Shown here in pieces: positions 55,739 to 60,000 of a stretch of 60,000 bases of DNA. Where the stretch lies: assembly GCA_009746045.1 (NCBI GenBank), contig RPFO01000041.1, positions 4,990,420-5,050,419 of the forward strand. Direction: 5' to 3'. The stretch is from Mesostigma viride (taxonomy: Eukaryota; Streptophyta; Mesostigmatophyceae; Mesostigmatales; Mesostigmataceae). The translations under genes and the position numbers were made by a program. The notes beneath the pieces were generated by a model. It was not told the DNA's origin, searched no databases, and saw nothing but the letters and a program-made list of their open reading frames with translations. Each line of letters starts with the position of its first letter. Within the stretch, counting starts at the first letter, position 1.

Positions 55739-56086
55739 ATAGTGAGGCTCCCTGGCAACCAGTGACGTCCAACATGGTCACACAACCAGGGTTTTATTAG
55801 CATGCAACAGGTTGGTTACAGAGAATATATACAAATGTACAGCAACCTGTAAGAGCCAACATTTGGGCTGCCCTTTCAGGGTCCATTCCATGAAGACCCA
55901 AGGCCGGTTACAAGGACCCTTCTGCAACCCCATGACAGGGCCAGGCGTTATTCTCAGCCAGGGGAGTGACTCCACCCTGACCCCTGTTCAGCAGGGCGTA
56001 CGAACCCTGAAGAACCTGCTGTCAGCCATTTCTGGCTACCCAGCCCACTGGGACACATCCCACCTCAGAGCAAGGCGTTGGTCTCC

Positions 56087-57238
56087 CTAGCACCCCACCA
56101 TGGGGCCCATGAGCCCATGGAGCAGAGGGTACTGCTGCACGGCCTTCTCCTCAAGCTTGGTGAGAGCATCTGCAGGGTTATCCACGCCAGCCACATATTC
56201 AATGTCAGCGAAGCAGGACAGTGCCTTGCGCAACAGATAATCAAGGTCCCTGCTTCTGGCCAGCTGCCTGTGCACCAACTGCACCATGCCCATGCTGCCA
56301 GTTTTCACCAGTGTGTGCATCTGCAACCGACAGGAAGCTACCTTACATAGCTGGTAGAAAAGCTCCCTCAAGTAAAGGGCTGTGTGCAGCCCCTCACAGA
56401 TTGCTCTGCACTCAGCAATGTCACTGCTGGGGGTTACCCTATTCTGCAACCGACTGTACCAGCAGACCAGAGAGGACTGTTCCTGCACCAGGGTGATTAA
56501 TGCTGCTGCCCGCCCCCTGACCTCTGTGACCTTCCTACTATCCATAGAACTGTCCACATAGAGAACCATGTCAAAGGGCCTGTACTAATCCAAAGGACCC
56601 AAGATGAGAGGTGGAGACATCCTCACAGATTGCATCACACTCTCAACACCCACCTCAACCATGCAGCTGGGAATCTGTCAACCGACTCAAAACCAGCAGG
56701 TCAGGCGCACAAATGCTAGCCAACCATGCCAACATACCGCGCATGGTAGCACCCCTTGGCCGGGTAATGGGCTCCTGCAGGGACACTTAACACAGCAGGC
56801 ACACTTATCAAAGAAAGGTGGTATTGTTCGCCATGTCTCCCTAGCCTCTTCCTGGTCACCCTTGAGAAAAGCCCCCTTGAAATCTATCAAAGCAGAGCCA
56901 TAGGCAATGCCTTTGACCAGGAAGGATAAGAAAACACACAACAACGTTCTCCACGTGTCATGCAGCATCCCTGGTGTATGGAGCTCCTCATCTGCTATCT
57001 GTCTAGTGCCATGGTACTCGGTTGCAATTGGTCTGACATGTGGCACCTCGACACCATCTACCTGTTTGAGCTTGAGGACAAACATCAATCTGAGCAGCTG
57101 GTGATCCTCAGGGAGGACATCTACAGGCTCTGCACAGTTGGCAATCATCCACTCATGCCCAGAAGCAACGAAGCCAGGAGTCCATGCCTTAGCCATCTTG
57201 GGGCTTTGCATCATCTCCACTAGCTTGCGCCAAGGTAC
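56087..57238 (-). pseudogene. Copia-2 RT and RNase H, catalytic core deleted
   Basis: RNase H (56569-56087) retains LYVDSSMDS, AECRAICEGLHTALYLREL and NPADALTK. The RT N-terminal part (57238-56690) retains VKGIAYGSALIDFKGAFLKG. Compared with Copia-1, about 400 bp between GGGCTCCTGCAG and CAGGCACAC are missing (join near 56780), removing the GDDL catalytic box. A stop near 56585 adds to the damage. Confidence 0.85.
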
Positions 57239-59019
57239 TGTTAGTTTTCCCAGAAAAAGTCCTAAATTTAGGACCACTTGGAATTAAAATATATACATGC
57301 AAACATTAAAATTTGACCCTGGCATTTGTGCCCATGACAGATAACACACTTTTTTAGTTTCTATCAAAAACCTGGGTTCAAATAATTACATTTAGTGCCT
57401 GAATGGACCCTGGCCCATGGCAGGCCTCAAACCGCGAATTTGGTCAAAATGAGAATTTAGGACCAATAGGACCAATTAGTGTCAACGCATGACCATGCTA
57501 TCCACACGGTCCCTTGAGCATCTTACAAGCGCTAGGGGACCCTACGAGGCCTTGGGATGGCGGGGCAGCGTATAACAAGGCCATACCCTGCTGTGGCTGC
57601 CTCTATATATACGCGTGCTTAACGGTGTCACAGATGGTGCAGGTAATGCAATATACGGTTGCATGGTTGCTGAGGTTGCCCGGCTTGAACACGGCCCTGG
57701 CACCCGTTGCGGTAAACTTTCTCTAAGCATATGCCAAACCTTCTTTGACATCACGGACATGCTGGCCACCACCCAGCGATGAAAAAACATTGCATTTGCA
57801 TTGCAACTAACACATGAATGCAGCCAAATCAAGTTACAGAACAACGTTGTGCTAACATGCAACGCTTTGTGAGCGAATTCAGGGTGCATGTAACACGTAA
57901 ACCATACTGTATATACTGTCTGAGAACACCCTGAACGACTGCAGGCCATAGGACCATGGTTTATAACTAACACATGAGTAAAACTGCTCTTACGCATGTG
58001 TGTTTTAGCTGCAGCGGACGACGAAGATAGAGACGTAAAAAATTGTATGACGTAAACCAACTATGTGTGACAGTTATGTGCACAGAGAGCGTCCCCTCTT
58101 TTTAGGCATAGCTTACTGACTCAAAACACCACGACAGCGTTGCCAGTTACACTCATGATCTAGGACACCCCGGCACGTACCTGCTACTTACGTCGCCTCA
58201 TTCCAGATGGTTGCAAAAAAGTCGCTGAAATCCGCAGCGAGGTCAGCTTTCCGAGAGCTGAGCGCACCAAAGCTGGCCAACCGGTTCGAAAATGATATAA
58301 ACCACGCTTGTGCTGCGTTCTAGGTCCAAGAAATACCGAAAGTGAAGACCTATAAGGTGCGCTCGCTGCCCAGCCTGAACGTCCCTAAAACATGGTCGAC
58401 AATGGAAATCGGGCAAGAATATCACGGCCCAGGCGCTCCCATGTCAAATACTCCGTTTATAAACTCCAGACTATAATCAAAATCGTCCACAAAAATTTCC
58501 TGGCTTGATTCGCACCACCATTGCTAACACACTAACATGTTTGTGCCAAAATCGACCCTCCGCGAGCAGGCGATCTGCGACCCATTGGTGTTGTGCCGCT
58601 GTGCTACAGCGCTACACATAAAAACTTGCGCAGAAAATATTCACAGCCTTTAAGCATAACTAACGACCTTTCGTTTTTGCTACTGGGCGCCCGAAATGAT
58701 AAACGCACGTGAAAACGCCGGCCACGATTGTCAGGTCGCCATATCCACCTCAGATCATTCCCGCACCCACTTTTTCGCTCCAAAATCGGTTATATTTTTG
58801 GTCGAGGTAGCTACTTTCCCGCCATTATACCCGGTACCTGGGTACGGAATCCGGGTACCATGTGCCGGTACCACGGGTCGGGTACATCATGCCGGGTACG
58901 GTCCACATGGGGTACGGTCCATATAGTGAACCCCCCCCCCCCGGTACCTCGGTTATAGTGACCTCTAGGACAATTTAGGACAAAGTCCTAAATTTAGGAC
59001 CGTGAGTGGATTAACAACA
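57239..59019. mobile_element. TGTT-type DNA element 3 (1,781 bp)
   Basis: Termini are TGTTAGTTTTCCC and, inverted, TGTTGTTAATCC. Flanks are GTAC (57235-57238) and GGAC (59020-59023), an imperfect 4-bp duplication. The palindrome GTCCTAAATTTAGGAC lies at 57259-57274 and 58985-59000. A segment at about 57460-57620 is shared with the repeat at the left edge of the window. No transposase frame is present. It interrupts Copia-2 at the start of RT. Confidence 0.78.
58829..58955. repeat. GGTACC-rich cluster with a C-run
   Basis: GTAC occurs about eight times in about 125 bp, mostly as GGTAC(C) (CCGGTACCTGGGTACGG, GGGTACCATGTGCCGGTACC). A run of 12 C at 58931-58942 lies within it. It sits near the right end of element 3. 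Confidence 0.7.
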
Positions 59020-59023
59020 GGAC

Positions 59024-59633
59024 TCGTTCCAGGGATCTGGTACCTCTGCACCCCCAACTGGCGTGGGTCAAACGTAGTTGGGATGATCAGCAGGTCCTGA
59101 GCAATGGGCTCCTTAGAATCAGGCCCCTCCACTGCAACACCCTTCACTCACAGCCCTTACAGCCACACTAAGTCCCTGGGAGTAGCGATATCTCTGGAGG
59201 GGTAAACTACCCTGCCCTTCTAGTGCCAATTCCTCAGAGGTTACGTCACCCCCGGCTGGCATAAGAAATTCTGCCCCAGTATGGCTGGACCCTCATAGCC
59301 CTCTACCACACAGAACACAGTGGGCACCCCCAGAATAGGCACACTCACCTCCCCCAGAACTTTCATGGACACATTCCCCGAGAAATCAGACACGGCTGGG
59401 CAACCGGCTACAGACATCTGCAACCCTGCAGCATCCTAAGCCCTCAGAATGGACACCTGCGAGTTGGTATCCACCTCTAATGTTGCTGCCCAGCATGACC
59501 CCCACCCCGTGAGATTAGATACCTTGGGATCACGCTTGCCGCTCATCAATGCCCGGATGACGTCCGCCATGAGGAGCCCCTTGCGCTTTGGTCCAGCCCT
59601 GGCCCCCTACTGGCCTTGTGACAGTTGCTGCAG
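59024..59633 (-). pseudogene. Copia-2 protease-like domain
   Basis: LEVDTNSQVSI at about 59455-59490 has the same DTN in place of DTG as Copia-1. VPTVFCVVEG and AILGQNFL follow at about 59255-59330. The segment next to RT (59024-59150) reads the same linker as Copia-1 (PIAQDLLIIPTTFDPRQLG). A stop and frame changes are present. The domain lies upstream of RT, and in Copia-1 it follows integrase. This independently supports the unusual domain order. Confidence 0.75.
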
Positions 59634-60000
59634 TTAGCGCCAAGCGCATTGGCGTGTTCCTGATTTGGCATATCTCTGCGATTCCAGCGGCACCGAAACG
59701 AGCTCATTCCGACAAGTATCAAGAAAGTTATGGCGTCCCGACTTCCCGGTCGCACGCGAGCGCGAGCCGGCTGTTCTTGTAAGTCGGGCGTGAATATTTG
59801 CCGACGACATATGGGGTCGACAGTAATTCCTGGGCTGACAGGAATTAGGTGCTAAACCTACGACGGTATTGGATTAATACGTCGTACGCAGGAAATAGGA
59901 ACCTTAACCTGTGGTCTGTTGGTACCGCAGGCTTAGTCCTGGACTTCTAGGTGCAGATGCAATAATCACTGTGGACTGTACTCTGTGGTCACTGTGCCTG
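59634..60000. other. Unassigned sequence at the right edge
   Basis: Similarity to Copia-1 ends after GTTGCTGCAG. What follows has no recognisable domain. It probably belongs to another insertion whose far end is outside the window. Confidence 0.35.

Larger units (their letters stand above)
52723..59633 (-). mobile_element. Copia-2: decayed Copia element, minus strand, partial
   Basis: The 3' LTR is at about 52723-53386 and the polypurine tract at 53387-53406. A 3' UTR, RNase H, a deleted RT and the protease-like region follow up to about 59633, where similarity to Copia-1 stops. Two TGTY-type elements are inserted (53983-55738, 57239-59019). It is related to Copia-1 but clearly diverged in both LTR and coding sequence. 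Confidence 0.82.

Overview
This window is eukaryotic DNA made almost entirely of transposable elements. I found no convincing host gene, tRNA, rRNA or CRISPR array. The mix of a chromodomain Ty3/Gypsy (chromovirus), a Ty1/Copia, a non-LTR retrotransposon with a restriction-like endonuclease, and many short non-autonomous DNA elements suggests a repeat-rich microbial eukaryote. A green alga or a fungus is plausible, but nothing here fixes the lineage.

The left part (1-11305) holds a full-length LINE (163-5527, 13-bp target duplication) inside an older repeat, a decayed second LINE ORF1 (6243-9064) split by a TTAA-flanked element (6371-8263), a dense cluster of CTGAG/CTCAG words (9410-9754), and a lone minus-strand gag (10221-11150).

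From 11306 to 51354 the window is one nested stack that can be undone from target-site duplications (TSDs). The outer element is Gypsy-2 (minus strand; LTRs 11306-11858 and 50802-51354; TSD ATCAC). A minus-strand Copia-1 is inserted in its third ORF (13926-40405; LTRs 13926-14572 and 39754-40405; TSD GTAGG). Inside Copia-1 sit a TTAA element (17253-19159), a palindrome-armed element (19356-19810, TSD AGGCA), a tandem pair of TGTC..GACA elements (20454-22329, TSD CTTG), two copies of a 785-bp inverted-repeat element (23424-24208 and 38476-39260), and a piggyBac-like TTAA element (25190-37296). That last element in turn holds the plus-strand chromovirus Gypsy-1 (25641-36392, TSD CAAAA). Gypsy-2 also carries a TGTC-type element in its protease (44837-46629) and a 988-bp palindrome-armed element in its gag (47897-48884).

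The right part (51355-60000) holds an integrase fragment of a third Gypsy and a decayed Copia-2 (minus strand, from about 52723 to about 59633), which carries two more TGTY-type elements (53983-55738, 57239-59019).

The Gypsy family is laid out LTR - ORF0 (RNase H1 hybrid-binding/viroplasmin-like) - gag - pol (PR-RT-RH-IN-chromodomain) - ORF3 (unknown, about 750 codons) - LTR. The Copia family is laid out LTR - ORF A (unknown) - gag - IN - protease-like domain - RT - RH - LTR, which is not the usual Copia order. The LTR pairs of Gypsy-1, Gypsy-2 and Copia-1 differ at only a few positions by eye, so the whole pile-up looks recent.
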